Positions 1 to 8,756 of a stretch of DNA of 16,174 nt are shown here, one piece after another. Origin of the DNA: JABDDM01 sp038240295 (GTDB lineage Bacteria; Bacteroidota; Ignavibacteria; Palsa-1295). Where the stretch lies: the NCBI GenBank assembly GCA_038240295.1, contig JBBSDW010000077.1, positions 1 to 16,174 of the forward strand, read 5' to 3'. The notes under the pieces were generated by a model. That model saw only the letters and a list, made by a program, of their open reading frames with translations, made no database searches and had not been told where the DNA came from. Made by a program: the position numbers and the translations under genes. Each line of letters opens with the position of its first letter. Positions within the stretch are counted from its first letter, which is position 1.

Positions 1-24
1 AACGTCATTAACTGAACTTCGAGA

Positions 25-259
25 GTCAGCCGAACCCACCATGAGATCCTTCGCCGGGCTCAGGATGACTTGATTGAGAGTGAATACTTAGAGCCAGACT
101 CGATAGCCCTAAAACGGTCATTCTGAGCCCGGCGAAGAATCATGCCTTTCGTTCGCATCGCTTCATGACTTCGAGTGCAAAACCAAACTGCATAGTCAGA
201 CGAACCCACCATGAGATCCTTCGCCGGGCTCAGGATGACTTGATTGAGAGTGAGTACTC
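25..259. repeat. Direct repeat pair (170-bp period) with an inverted copy between
   Basis: About 59 bases at 25-83 recur at 195-253 with a single mismatch, and similarity fades to about 259. Between them, at 118-143, lies an inverted partial copy. CTTCGCCGGGCTCAG (49-63) is the exact reverse complement of 123-137, and it recurs at 219-233. The inverted copy can therefore pair with either direct copy to form a GC-rich stem of at least 15 bp. The unit is a short dispersed intergenic repeat of the 'CATTCTGAGC...GAAGAATC' kind that I know from other bacterial intergenic regions. It lies just downstream of the four-gene minus-strand operon, so the stem could also end or protect that transcript. 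No gene is visible in 1-296. Confidence 0.85.
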
Positions 260-296
260 AACGTCCGTCTGGTGGGGTGGGCATCCACGCGCGCGA

Positions 297-1481
297 TCAA
301 GCGGTTTCGATTGAGCCGAAGATCGGGGTGAGTGGCGTCGCCTCTTCTTCATAAGACAGCGGCCCGTCGTGCCGCGTCCGTAGATCATAATAAAGCACGG
401 TCGTAAATACCGCCGTCATCGAAGAAAAGAAAATGATCGGTATCAGGTAGGCAAGGCCTCCGGTCCAGATCAAACTGGAAAGATCACGCATGATCGGCAC
501 GATCGACACACTCTGCGCAAAAAGAACATACCGTGCTAATTCGATAAACTGCGGTGCGATGATCGTGAGCACGATCATCAAGACGATGAAGCCAACAACG
601 CAGGCAATGAGTCCGAAGGCAAGCATGACACCCAGTACGCGCCAGACGTGGTCCCGCGTAAGATTCCAACTCCGTTTGAATCCCTCGATAAGATTTAATT
701 CCTCGCTGATGATCGCGGGAATGACGAGTGCAAATCGAAGAATAAAATATAGCAGACCGACAGTTGTGAGCATTACTACCAGGAGCATGATAAACACTCC
801 AGCCGTGCCGGTTGAGAACATGAAGGGAAGTCTGAGGATGGAAGCGGCGAACGCAAGAATACCGATCGCCATCTGAAAGGCCAGAACCATCCAGAGATTG
901 CGCTTGAGCATCGGACCCCAGATAAGCGACATCCGGGTCGGGCGCTCTTCGAATTCGCGTGAAGCAAGATCGGTCGCCCCAGCGACTGGTGCATTTGCAG
1001 CAAGGGAAAAGAGTACGCATCCGAGCAAAAGCCAGATCCATCCGTTGACAAACGAAGCGGAGGAGATCAGTGAAAGGATCGTCTGCTTGGCCTGCTGGTC
1101 GGTCGCCGAATTCGGGACGCCATTCGAGACTGCCGGGCCGCTGGATAATGAAAGTGTATCACGCGTGAGCGGCGCATCCCAGCTTACCGAGGATTCGTGA
1201 AAGACCTTGCGCATCCGTTCGAGCGAGCCTGGATCGTTTCGCTCCATAGCAAGCAGCACCCTGTTTCGAGCAGATGTGACTTGGGCGTCGCTAACGCTAT
1301 GCTGTGTAGTAAAGACATCTCCGATCGAATTTACAACGTTCGTCATGCCAAGAATGATCAAGAGCACGCATGGCACAATAAAGATGCACTGGAGCAGCAT
1401 CGAGTGCACAAACGTCCGGCGATAGATCCGAAATGTCTCAATTAAAATTTCTCCGGCCGAAAGCGGGCGCGATGGAATCAT
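297..1481 (-). CDS. Polytopic membrane protein, GPDPase-membrane-domain-like
   Basis: The 394-residue product has an opening typical of this family (SRPLSAGEILIETFRIYRR). Hydrophobic segments lie at about 25-48, 143-165, 193-218, 227-256, 283-309 and 338-362. Signatures seen are 'P-x-I-I-S-E-E...GFKRSWNLT..HVWRV' at 255-282 and a closing 'TTVLYYDLRTRHDG' at 360-373. These resemble the membrane domain found in some glycerophosphoryl diester phosphodiesterases and related DUF-type proteins, but no phosphodiesterase catalytic domain is present. The soluble stretch at about 52-135 is Ser/Thr-rich and looks variable. It is the last gene of the rodZ-kinase-ligA operon, starting 3 bases after the ligA stop. 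The ATG (1479-1481) has no clear Shine-Dalgarno. Biochemical function is unknown. Confidence 0.85.
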   Translation of the reverse strand: MIPSRPLSAGEILIETFRIYRRTFVHSMLLQCIFIVPCVLLIILGMTNVVNSIGDVFTTQHSVSDAQVTSARNRVLLAMERNDPGSLERMRKVFHESSVSWDAPLTRDTLSLSSGPAVSNGVPNSATDQQAKQTILSLISSASFVNGWIWLLLGCVLFSLAANAPVAGATDLASREFEERPTRMSLIWGPMLKRNLWMVLAFQMAIGILAFAASILRLPFMFSTGTAGVFIMLLVVMLTTVGLLYFILRFALVIPAIISEELNLIEGFKRSWNLTRDHVWRVLGVMLAFGLIACVVGFIVLMIVLTIIAPQFIELARYVLFAQSVSIVPIMRDLSSLIWTGGLAYLIPIIFFSSMTAVFTTVLYYDLRTRHDGPLSYEEEATPLTPIFGSIETA

Positions 1482-1484
1482 AAC

Positions 1485-3527
1485 TTATTCTTTGAGAGCT
1501 GCAATGAAAGTTTGTTCGTCGAGGATGGCCACGCCAAGTGCTTCGGCCTTCGTCAATTTGGATCCGGCCTCGGCGCCCGCAACAACAAAATCAGTTTTTT
1601 TGCTTACCGAGCCAACTACCTTACCCCTGCGGCGCTCGATCTGTTCCTTTGCTTCTTCGCGGGTCAGTTCGGTGAGGGTGCCGGTGAGCACGAATGACTT
1701 GCCCGTGAAAAAGTCGTTCGCGATCAATTCGCCTGTTTTCTTGTCGCTCCGATCGAACGGTAAGCCCGCATTTCGTAAACGCGAAAGTAGATCGATGCTC
1801 TGTGGGTTTCGGAAAAAGGTGTAAACGCTCGAGGCGATCTCTGGCCCGATAGAGGCCACAGCATCGATCGCTTCTTCGCTTGCTGTGGCGAGCACGTCGA
1901 TCGATCCGAATTCGGCGATCAGAAGTTTTGCGACGTTCGTACCAACATGTCGAATGCCGATGCCGAAGAGCAAACGTGCTGGTGATTGCTGCTTGCTCGC
2001 TTCGATCGCTTCAAGCAAATTGTCACATTTCTTCTCTCCCATTCTATCGAGCGAGAGGAGCAGGTTGCGCTTTTCTGGCAGGGAGTAAATATCGGCGATC
2101 GAGGAAAGCAAGCCATGCTCGACAAATTGTGCGGCCGATTGCTCTCCAAGTCCTGCGATATCCATGGCACCGCGCGAAGCAAAATGAGTGATGCGTGCGA
2201 GCACCTGTGCAGGACAAACCGGATTTTCGCAATACCAGTTAACCTCGCCCTCAGGTTTCGTTAGCGGCGTCTCGCAGACTGGGCATTCGGAAGGATAGAC
2301 GAACGGCTCCGAATTCTTCGGACGCTCGGTAAGATCGACTCCGACAACCTTCGGGATCACCTCTCCGCCTCGTTCGACGATCACCATGTCGCCAACGCGA
2401 ACATCCTTGCGTTCGATCTCGTCGGCATTGTGCAACGTTGCGCGCCGAATCGTGATGCCAGTGAGACCGACAGGTTCAAGTTCAGCAACCGGTGTGACTG
2501 TACCCATTCGTCCGACCTGCATCGAGATCGCCTTTAGCCTCGTCTTCGCCTGACGCGATTCGAATTTATAGGCGATCGCCCATCTCGGCGACTTTGCTAC
2601 CGCGCCGACCTCAAGTTGTTCGAGGAGGGAGTTCACTTTGATCACCGCTCCATCAATTTCGAATGGAAGCATGTCGCGCTCTTCCTGCCATTTGAGAACG
2701 AAGTCCATCACGCCATCGGCTCCATCAACAACTCTGGTATGCGCCGATGTTGGAAAGCCCATTTCACTCAAATGTGCGAGCCGCTTTGCGTGCGTGTTGA
2801 ACTTCGCGTCGGCTTCGGCCGCGTCGTCGATGAAGCGAAGGTGATACGACGTAAAGGTAAGTGGTCGCTGGGCGACTTCGCGCGTGTCGAGCGTCTTGAG
2901 TGTTCCAGCCGTTGTGTTGCGCGGATTCGCGAAGACTGCTTCGCCTTCGGCTTCGCGTTTCTCGTTCATTGCACGAAAGGCCTCGATGGGTATAAAGACC
3001 TCGCCTCGCACTTCGAAATCGCTCGGTAGCTCTTTCGAGACATTCCGAATCACAAGTGGGATGGCCTTGATCGTGCGGACATTCGGTGTCACATCGTCGC
3101 CAGTCGTCCCATCGCCACGTGTTGCGCCACGCACAAGTTTCCCATTCTGATAGGTCAGGCTCATCGCGACCCCATCGAACTTCAATTCGCAGACGTATCC
3201 TTCTTTGGGTTCGTGTCCAAGTAGGTCACTTACGCGTCGCATAAAATCGGCGACGTCCTCACGATTGTATGTATTCGAGAGTGAAAGCATGGGGGCATCA
3301 TGCACGGCATGAGGGAAGAGCCTCGTCGGCTCGCCTGCGACCCGTTGCGTTGGGGAATCGCTGGTGATGAGCTCTGGATGTTTCGTCTCGCGCTCGATCA
3401 ACTCCTGCATTAACTCATCGTAGGCGCGGTCAGTGATCGTTGGCGCAGCGTCTACGTAATACTTGTAGTCGTGCTCGCGGATCGTTTGTGCGAGTTCGTG
3501 AATGCGTTCAGCAACCGGTTTCGACAT
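1485..3527 (-). CDS. ligA: NAD-dependent DNA ligase LigA
   Basis: This enzyme seals nicks in DNA during replication and repair, using NAD+ to form a ligase-AMP intermediate. The 680-residue protein has the normal full length. The start resembles the Ia domain that binds NMN (YKYYVDAAPTITDRAYDEL). The adenylation motif is CELKFDG, with catalytic Lys116. RGDGTTGDDVT lies at 137-147, and the OB fold is at about 320-400. Four zinc ligands are Cys415, 418, 433 and 438. A helix-hairpin-helix region spans about 440-590, and a C-terminal BRCT domain (FVLTGTL, DFVVAG) about 607-680. It begins 9 bases after the histidine-kinase stop and ends 3 bases before the next gene, so it is inside an operon. All key residues are present. 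The ATG at 3525-3527 lacks an obvious Shine-Dalgarno, as do its neighbours. Confidence 0.98.
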   Translation of the reverse strand: MSKPVAERIHELAQTIREHDYKYYVDAAPTITDRAYDELMQELIERETKHPELITSDSPTQRVAGEPTRLFPHAVHDAPMLSLSNTYNREDVADFMRRVSDLLGHEPKEGYVCELKFDGVAMSLTYQNGKLVRGATRGDGTTGDDVTPNVRTIKAIPLVIRNVSKELPSDFEVRGEVFIPIEAFRAMNEKREAEGEAVFANPRNTTAGTLKTLDTREVAQRPLTFTSYHLRFIDDAAEADAKFNTHAKRLAHLSEMGFPTSAHTRVVDGADGVMDFVLKWQEERDMLPFEIDGAVIKVNSLLEQLEVGAVAKSPRWAIAYKFESRQAKTRLKAISMQVGRMGTVTPVAELEPVGLTGITIRRATLHNADEIERKDVRVGDMVIVERGGEVIPKVVGVDLTERPKNSEPFVYPSECPVCETPLTKPEGEVNWYCENPVCPAQVLARITHFASRGAMDIAGLGEQSAAQFVEHGLLSSIADIYSLPEKRNLLLSLDRMGEKKCDNLLEAIEASKQQSPARLLFGIGIRHVGTNVAKLLIAEFGSIDVLATASEEAIDAVASIGPEIASSVYTFFRNPQSIDLLSRLRNAGLPFDRSDKKTGELIANDFFTGKSFVLTGTLTELTREEAKEQIERRRGKVVGSVSKKTDFVVAGAEAGSKLTKAEALGVAILDEQTFIAALKE

Positions 3528-3536
3528 AAGCAGTTG

Positions 3537-5120
3537 TTATACGGTCGCGAATGCGTCAAGTGGGAGTTTCACTTCAACCGTAGTACCGGCTCCGGGGATG
3601 CCGGTGATCTCGATCGTACCGCCAAGCAATTTTGCACGTTCACGCATTCCCAAAAGACCGATGGATTCCGTGCGGGTTAACGATTGTGCAGAGATCCCGC
3701 GGCCGTCGTCGCTAATGCGTAATAAGAGTTCATCGTCATCTTCTCGCAGCTCGATCGAAACTCGGCTCGCAAAAGAATGTCTTGCCACATTCGTAAGTGT
3801 TTCCTGAAAGATCCTGAAAAGAGCAGTCGAGCGCGCTTGATCGGTCAGTACTTCCTGAGGCGTCACGACGAGTGAGCAAAGGATACCAGTGCGTCGTTGA
3901 AATTCCTGCAATTGCCATTCGAGCGCGGCGGTAAGTCCGAGATCATCCAGCACCCCTGGCCTCAATTCCGTTGAGATACGCTGGACGCTACGGATCGTAT
4001 TATCGACTAATAGGATCATCCCATCGAGCTTTCCGCGCAGTTCATCATCGGCGTCGGGGGTGTTGCCTTTAAGCACGGAGACATCCATCTTGAGCGCGGT
4101 TAGCGACTGACCGAGTTCGTCGTGGATCTCGCGAGCGATCCTGATCCGCTCCTCTTCTTGTACGGCCTGAACGTGCAGCGAGAGTTCGCGCAATTCCTCG
4201 CGAGAGACGTTTAGTTTATCTTCGATCGCGCTTCGGCGAGCATCGGCATCTTCCAATCGAACCGCGAGCAGTGCGGTTAGCGCGGCGAAGACGATCATTG
4301 CCATGATGACCAGCAGCGAAATGCTAAAGGCAGCGTCGTAGGCCCCAAACTTATAGCCGCGAAGCGAGATCAAGCCAAGCAGGGGAGGTACGACAAGAAG
4401 TGCCACGAACAACCAGCGAGCAGTGGAGCCACCAGCGCGCGAGCTTGTGAGCAATTGCAAAAGGCCATCTTTCGGCTGAATGACAAACGCAGAAAAAGAG
4501 AGCAACAGAAACGACACCGCTCCAAGCAAGCTCATCGCCGCTATACCGGCGATCGAATAAAACGTGCCGACGCCGTAACTATATCCGATAAGCGCAAGCA
4601 TGGAAATGAGCGCTGCGAGCAACGCAAGGATCTGCGCAGTACGGATGAACCGCTTACTAAAGGACTGCAGAAAAACGGAGGACGCAATGAAAAAAAATGC
4701 CAGCGCGGAGTTCGGCGCCATTCGCGATACCGGCGTATCGAATGGGGTACCAACGGAAGTTCCTACGAAAGGAAGATCTACTCCGAGGCTCCTGCCGCTG
4801 GCATATTCGAGCAGGGTCATCAGCGATGCGTACATCGTAATAAAACTCAGAATCTGAATTGTACGAATACGAAGCCGGGTCGGTGACTCGCTGGTATGAA
4901 AAAGAAGCAGCGATAAACTGAGGCAAAGCGCGATCGCAGTTGGAGTGACTCGAAAGCCGATCTTCCAGGGCAGATCGAACGCGTACGAAAAAACGATCGT
5001 GGTCGATATCAGAAACGCAATGATACCCCCAACGAGTCCCGCGATCCGAAAACTGCGGACGATCGTGCTATCCGTCGCAGATCGAGAGCCATCACCGCTC
5101 GTTGTTCGATTCAACTGCAT
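3537..5120 (-). CDS. Membrane sensor histidine kinase, NarL/DegS type
   Basis: The 527-residue protein has about eight N-terminal hydrophobic segments (25-48, 57-75, 87-105, 135-153, 160-185, 187-213, 234-253, 264-288). A coiled linker at about 288-325 joins them to a HisKA_3 dimerisation domain with phospho-acceptor His333 (AREIHDELGQSLTALK). The HATPase domain shows the N box (FRIFQETLTNVARH, Asn444), the G1 box DDGRG (471-475) and the G2 box GLLGMRERA. All catalytic motifs are intact. The membrane part contains 'SRMAPNSALAFFF' (132-144), a motif I associate with integral-membrane sensor regions of other bacterial kinases. No response regulator is encoded in this window, so the kinase is an orphan here. 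It starts 10 bases after the rodZ-like stop and ends 9 bases before ligA. The signal sensed is unknown. Confidence 0.93.
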   Translation of the reverse strand: MQLNRTTSGDGSRSATDSTIVRSFRIAGLVGGIIAFLISTTIVFSYAFDLPWKIGFRVTPTAIALCLSLSLLLFHTSESPTRLRIRTIQILSFITMYASLMTLLEYASGRSLGVDLPFVGTSVGTPFDTPVSRMAPNSALAFFFIASSVFLQSFSKRFIRTAQILALLAALISMLALIGYSYGVGTFYSIAGIAAMSLLGAVSFLLLSFSAFVIQPKDGLLQLLTSSRAGGSTARWLFVALLVVPPLLGLISLRGYKFGAYDAAFSISLLVIMAMIVFAALTALLAVRLEDADARRSAIEDKLNVSREELRELSLHVQAVQEEERIRIAREIHDELGQSLTALKMDVSVLKGNTPDADDELRGKLDGMILLVDNTIRSVQRISTELRPGVLDDLGLTAALEWQLQEFQRRTGILCSLVVTPQEVLTDQARSTALFRIFQETLTNVARHSFASRVSIELREDDDELLLRISDDGRGISAQSLTRTESIGLLGMRERAKLLGGTIEITGIPGAGTTVEVKLPLDAFATV

Positions 5121-5130
5121 TGCGAAGGGA

Positions 5131-6855
5131 TCAGGGACGTGCCGGTAGCGGATCGATCGGAGGGATCGTATTCTTGATCTGCCTTCTGCCGGAGTTTTTA
5201 GGTACGCTTTTTTTCGGCTTCGATTGAGGCTTTCCCGGAGTTGACTTTACAGAAGGTTTTTTAAGAGTCGCTGTTGCGGATGCTCCGTTCTTTTTTGATG
5301 CGTCAACTGCGGTTGACTTCGGAGTCGCAGGCGTAGCCGCAACTTTCGTCGGTGTTTTTTGGGCCGCGGCTGTCTGAGCGGATGCGCTTTGGCCTGAGGC
5401 AGAGCCCCCGTTATTAAGTGTAACTGTTTGCCCGCCGAGTGAAACATGATCGCGAGTTAGAACGAGATCGCGAACTACGACACCAGAATTAGCGATCGTC
5501 GGCAAATGCGAGAGCGCCTGGCCATTGAACGTCATTTCAAGCGCGTGCTCGTTTCCAAGATTGACGACGAATTTATCCGTGGCGGAAAAACTTCGCGTCT
5601 CGCCAGCCTGCATCTCACCTTTGAACGGATTCTTGCCATCAGGGATGATCGAGACCCACACCGGACTTATTGCACGGACCACAAAACGAAGTGAATCGAT
5701 CGTTGGAGTTGTGACAACCGGTTTTGCCGGAGGTACAACGGGCGTTGCCTTTGCAGGTTTCTCTTTCGCCACGTCCGAAGTCTGCGCTGTTTCGGCTGGA
5801 GTTTTATCCTGTTTATTGAGATGCAACGCAAACGCAAGCACAGTTGCAAAAAGAATAACGACACATCCGATCACCACATTTGTGGGACTAAAGATTCCCG
5901 TTCGGGCAGCTTTAGGAGTTGATGCTTCTTGTTGCTCCTCAGCCAATTCGGGACTATCGGAGTGCGAAGTATCGGAGTGCGAAATATCGGAGTGCGAAAT
6001 ATCGGAGTGCGAAATATCGGAGTCAGAGATATCGGCAGGTGAAATATCTGGCAGAGCGACGAGTTCTGGCGCAGGAGGATTCTTGCCGATCGATGTGAAA
6101 GCAGTGGCTCCCACCGTCGCAGCCGGCTTTTCGCGCGATTGTTCTGCGTTAACGCTGCTGCGAATATCCCGTACGTCGAAAGCGGACTCATTGCTAATGC
6201 GAACCGTTGAAGATTCCGACTCCGGAGTGATTGGCAATCCTCGACGCTCGCGGCGGACTTGCTCGGCCTCTTCCCAGAGTGACTTTGACGTGATCGCATC
6301 GACCGCATCTTTCGCTCCGGTCTCCACACGTTTGATGACAGTTTCGGTGGTGCGGACTGCACTTCGAGCGGCTGTTTTTGCCGCTTGATTTGCCAGCTTC
6401 GGTAATTCCTTTGTCGCGCGAAACGCTGCTCCGATCTGCTCTGCGGCACCGCTGCCGATCGATCTGCCAGAATCTTCCAGTGGTGCGTTCGCAGGCGTAG
6501 TTTTGCCTGCTCGGGCCGTCGTCGCTTTTTTTGCCGGCGCAGGAATCTCGGTTCGTGTTTCGCGCGCGATCGGCTGTGCTCGCAATTGCGGGATGGGCGC
6601 AGGTTGAGCAGCAATGGTTACTCCGGCAAGTTCCGAAGGAACGTGGCAACCGACTGCTTTTGCATACTCGCGAAGGAAGGCCTGCGTATAAGGACCCGTA
6701 GGGAGCTGGCCCAGATCGCCGGACTCGATCGCCTCGATATATTTTCGGTTGATACGTGTTCGTTGCGCGATCTCGTCGATCGATCGATGCTGCGCTTGTC
6801 GGGCAGCTCGCAATTCTTCACCGAATGTTTGAAAAGGGCTTACTTCGCGGCTCAT
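5131..6855 (-). CDS. rodZ: RodZ-like HTH/transmembrane protein
   Basis: RodZ proteins anchor the MreB cytoskeleton at the inner membrane and help set rod shape. This 574-residue member has a cytoplasmic HTH_25-type domain at about 8-75 (FGEELRAARQAQHRSIDEIA...INRKYIEAIESGDLGQLP). A long Ala/Pro/Ser-rich linker follows. Next come a five-residue repeat region (271-301), one transmembrane helix (about 325-346) and a periplasmic DUF4115/RodZ C-terminal domain at about 388-475. The tail (480-574) is low-complexity, rich in Ala, Thr, Lys and Ser. The linker and tail make it much longer than the roughly 300-residue norm. It is the first gene of the minus-strand operon and divergent from guaB. The ATG at 6853-6855 has no clear Shine-Dalgarno. 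Orthology to E. coli RodZ rests on domain order, not on strong identity. Confidence 0.85.
   Translation of the reverse strand: MSREVSPFQTFGEELRAARQAQHRSIDEIAQRTRINRKYIEAIESGDLGQLPTGPYTQAFLREYAKAVGCHVPSELAGVTIAAQPAPIPQLRAQPIARETRTEIPAPAKKATTARAGKTTPANAPLEDSGRSIGSGAAEQIGAAFRATKELPKLANQAAKTAARSAVRTTETVIKRVETGAKDAVDAITSKSLWEEAEQVRRERRGLPITPESESSTVRISNESAFDVRDIRSSVNAEQSREKPAATVGATAFTSIGKNPPAPELVALPDISPADISDSDISHSDISHSDISHSDTSHSDSPELAEEQQEASTPKAARTGIFSPTNVVIGCVVILFATVLAFALHLNKQDKTPAETAQTSDVAKEKPAKATPVVPPAKPVVTTPTIDSLRFVVRAISPVWVSIIPDGKNPFKGEMQAGETRSFSATDKFVVNLGNEHALEMTFNGQALSHLPTIANSGVVVRDLVLTRDHVSLGGQTVTLNNGGSASGQSASAQTAAAQKTPTKVAATPATPKSTAVDASKKNGASATATLKKPSVKSTPGKPQSKPKKSVPKNSGRRQIKNTIPPIDPLPARP
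5956..6045. repeat. 15-bp tandem repeat inside the rodZ-like gene
   Basis: Six consecutive 15-bp units run from 5956 to 6045. The plus-strand unit is ATCGGAGTGCGAAAT. Units 2-4 (5971-6015) are identical, unit 1 differs by one base, and units 5 and 6 are more diverged. On the coding strand they specify a period-5 peptide (HSDIS, with variants DSDIS and HSDTS) in the acidic linker before the transmembrane helix. The unit is a multiple of three, so copy-number change would lengthen the linker without a frameshift. Confidence 0.95.
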
Positions 6856-6986
6856 TTGCTAAAGAGTCGTCTCAATCTCTATGGCTCAGCTACGATTGCT
6901 CAACGCACGCTTTGGGTTGATAAGTTTTTTCGAATGGAATAATTCAATCGCTTTTATTCGCCCGAGGCTCCTTTCATAATCGCGAC

Positions 6987-7020
6987 TTGACGAGCCAGGC
7001 GCAAAAGCGCTGTATATTTG
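6987..7020 (+). promoter_or_regulatory. Candidate guaB promoter, Bacteroidota type
   Basis: TTGACG (6987-6992) is followed by TATATTTG (7013-7020), an exact match to the TAnnTTTG box of Bacteroidota primary-sigma promoters. Twenty-three bases separate TTG from TA. That is at the long end of the range I recall for such promoters, and too long for a standard sigma-70 spacer. It would give a leader of about 30 bases before the guaB ATG at 7055. The prediction is from motif and position only. Confidence 0.55.
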
Positions 7021-7054
7021 CCTGAAAAACAAACCAAAAGTAAGGGAGTTTTTC

Positions 7055-8596
7055 ATGGCCAACCGATCCGCATCCACTCGTCGCACTCCTCAGCGAAGAC
7101 CTACCGCAAACCACACCATTCGCAAACGGGCGAATGCAAAATTCGTCGACTACGAAGGGATCACCTATGATGATGTCCTGCTCCTGCCAGCGTATTCCAA
7201 TGTGTTGCCTCGCGATGTCGATACTTCGACGCAACTGACGCGCCGCATCAGGCTTTCGATCCCGCTTGTCGCGAGTGCGATGGATACTGTAACAGAATCG
7301 GCGATGGCGATCTCGCTGGCGCGCGAAGGCGGCATTGGGATCATTCATAAGAATCTTTCGATCGCAGCGCATGCAATGGAGGTCGATATCGTAAAGCGAA
7401 GTGAAAGCGGGATGATCCAGTCGCCGATCACGCTCACGCCGCAGCATACGCTTCGCGACGCGCTGCAACTGATGAATAAGTACAGCATTTCGGGTATTCC
7501 TGTGATCGATGGATCGGAGATGCTGGTCGGCATTATCACCAATCGCGACCTTCGGTTTGAATCGAGGCTCGAGCAACTCATCGGCGATGTGATGACGAAA
7601 GAGCATCTTGTCACGGCACCGATCGGTACCACACTTGAAAAAGCAGAATCAATCCTACAGCAGAACAAGATCGAAAAACTTCCGGTCATCGATCGCGCCG
7701 GTAGGCTCAAAGGGCTGATCACTTTTAAAGATATTCAAAAAAAGAAACGCTATCCTGCAGCCGCAAAAGACGAGGCCGGCCGCCTGGTCGTGGGAGCTGC
7801 CGTTGGTGTCAACGCTTCGACGATCGAGAGGATCGAAGCGCTCGTTGCTGCGAAGGTTGATGTCGTCGTTATCGACACAGCCCACGGCCACTCCGAAGGC
7901 GTACTAAAAATGGTGCGCGATGTCAAAAGAAAATTCAAGCATCTGGAAGTCATCGCAGGCAATGTTGCGACTGCGGAAGGAACAGAAGCGCTTATCGCGG
8001 CGGGTGTCGATGCAGTGAAAGTTGGGGTGGGCCCCGGCTCGATCTGTACCACGCGTATTGTGGCGGGTGTCGGAGTGCCGCAGCTCTCGGCAGTGATCGA
8101 GAGTGCACGGGCAGCTGCAAAGAAGGGAATACCGATCATCGCTGATGGCGGCATCAAACAAACCGGTGACATCCCAAAGGCACTCGCAGGCGGTGCATCG
8201 ACCGTCATGATCGGAAGTTTATTCGCAGGACTCGAAGAATCGCCCGGCGAGAAAGTTTTTTTGGAAGGCCGCACCTATAAAATGTATCGTGGCATGGGTT
8301 CGATCTCGGCCATGGCGCAAGGATCGGCCGACCGTTATTTTCAGGACGTCGAGGAAGGCCTCGCGAAGCTTGTACCCGAAGGCATCGAAGGCCGAGTACC
8401 GTTTCGCGGACCGCTTGCAGACTCGGTTTATCAAATGATCGGCGGCCTCCGCGCAGCCATGGGCTACACAGGTTCGGCAACTGTGGAGGATCTCCAGCGC
8501 TACGGACAATTCGTCCGAATCTCAGGTGCGTCGCTAAGAGAATCCCATCCGCACGACGTAACGATCACGAAAGAAGCGCCGAATTATCATTTTTGA
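7055..8596 (+). CDS. guaB: Inosine-5'-monophosphate dehydrogenase
   Basis: This cytoplasmic enzyme oxidises IMP to XMP with NAD+, the committed step of guanine nucleotide synthesis. The TIM-barrel start is seen at 35-45 (GITYDDVLLLP). Two CBS domains lie at about 120-235 (e.g. MNKYSISGIPVID, KIEKLPVIDRAGRLKG). The NAD-side motif is VVIDTAHGHS. The catalytic loop is GVGPGSICTT with Cys331. The phosphate-binding stretch is IIADGGIKQTGDIPKALAGG, and the flap is MAQGSADRYFQ. It is complete. The 513 residues exceed the usual roughly 490 because of a basic N-terminal extension of about 30 residues rich in Arg, Thr and Pro. AAGGGAG at 7042-7048, six bases before the ATG, supports this start and is the clearest Shine-Dalgarno seen in the window. 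The gene stands alone, divergent from the rodZ operon. Confidence 0.98.
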   Translation: MANRSASTRRTPQRRPTANHTIRKRANAKFVDYEGITYDDVLLLPAYSNVLPRDVDTSTQLTRRIRLSIPLVASAMDTVTESAMAISLAREGGIGIIHKNLSIAAHAMEVDIVKRSESGMIQSPITLTPQHTLRDALQLMNKYSISGIPVIDGSEMLVGIITNRDLRFESRLEQLIGDVMTKEHLVTAPIGTTLEKAESILQQNKIEKLPVIDRAGRLKGLITFKDIQKKKRYPAAAKDEAGRLVVGAAVGVNASTIERIEALVAAKVDVVVIDTAHGHSEGVLKMVRDVKRKFKHLEVIAGNVATAEGTEALIAAGVDAVKVGVGPGSICTTRIVAGVGVPQLSAVIESARAAAKKGIPIIADGGIKQTGDIPKALAGGASTVMIGSLFAGLEESPGEKVFLEGRTYKMYRGMGSISAMAQGSADRYFQDVEEGLAKLVPEGIEGRVPFRGPLADSVYQMIGGLRAAMGYTGSATVEDLQRYGQFVRISGASLRESHPHDVTITKEAPNYHF

Positions 8597-8756
8597 TTGG
8601 GAACTGGGGGCGGGCTCACCGAGGAGCCTCTGATAAAGTGGGACAACTCCGATAAAGACTGGCTGTCCCTGTAGTTCAAGTGAAGGAGATGAATTTCCAT
8701 TGAGCCAATCGTCCAAATCTAAACGAACATTGGTCGATTGAACGTCAGATTGTCGC

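Noticed and set aside
5525..6388. A 287-codon plus-strand frame opposite the rodZ-like gene
   Set aside because: Its repeated SECEI ladder is just the antisense reading of the 15-bp repeat. The minus-strand protein has recognisable HTH, transmembrane and RodZ C-terminal domains.
7035..7062. Minus-strand TTG-N17-TACTTTTG as a possible rodZ promoter
   Set aside because: It overlaps the guaB ribosome binding site and start and would leave a leader of about 175 bases. One such degenerate match is expected by chance.
8613..8628. GGCTC/GAGCC inverted repeat after guaB as a terminator
   Set aside because: The stem is only 5 bp, with a six-base loop and no T run.
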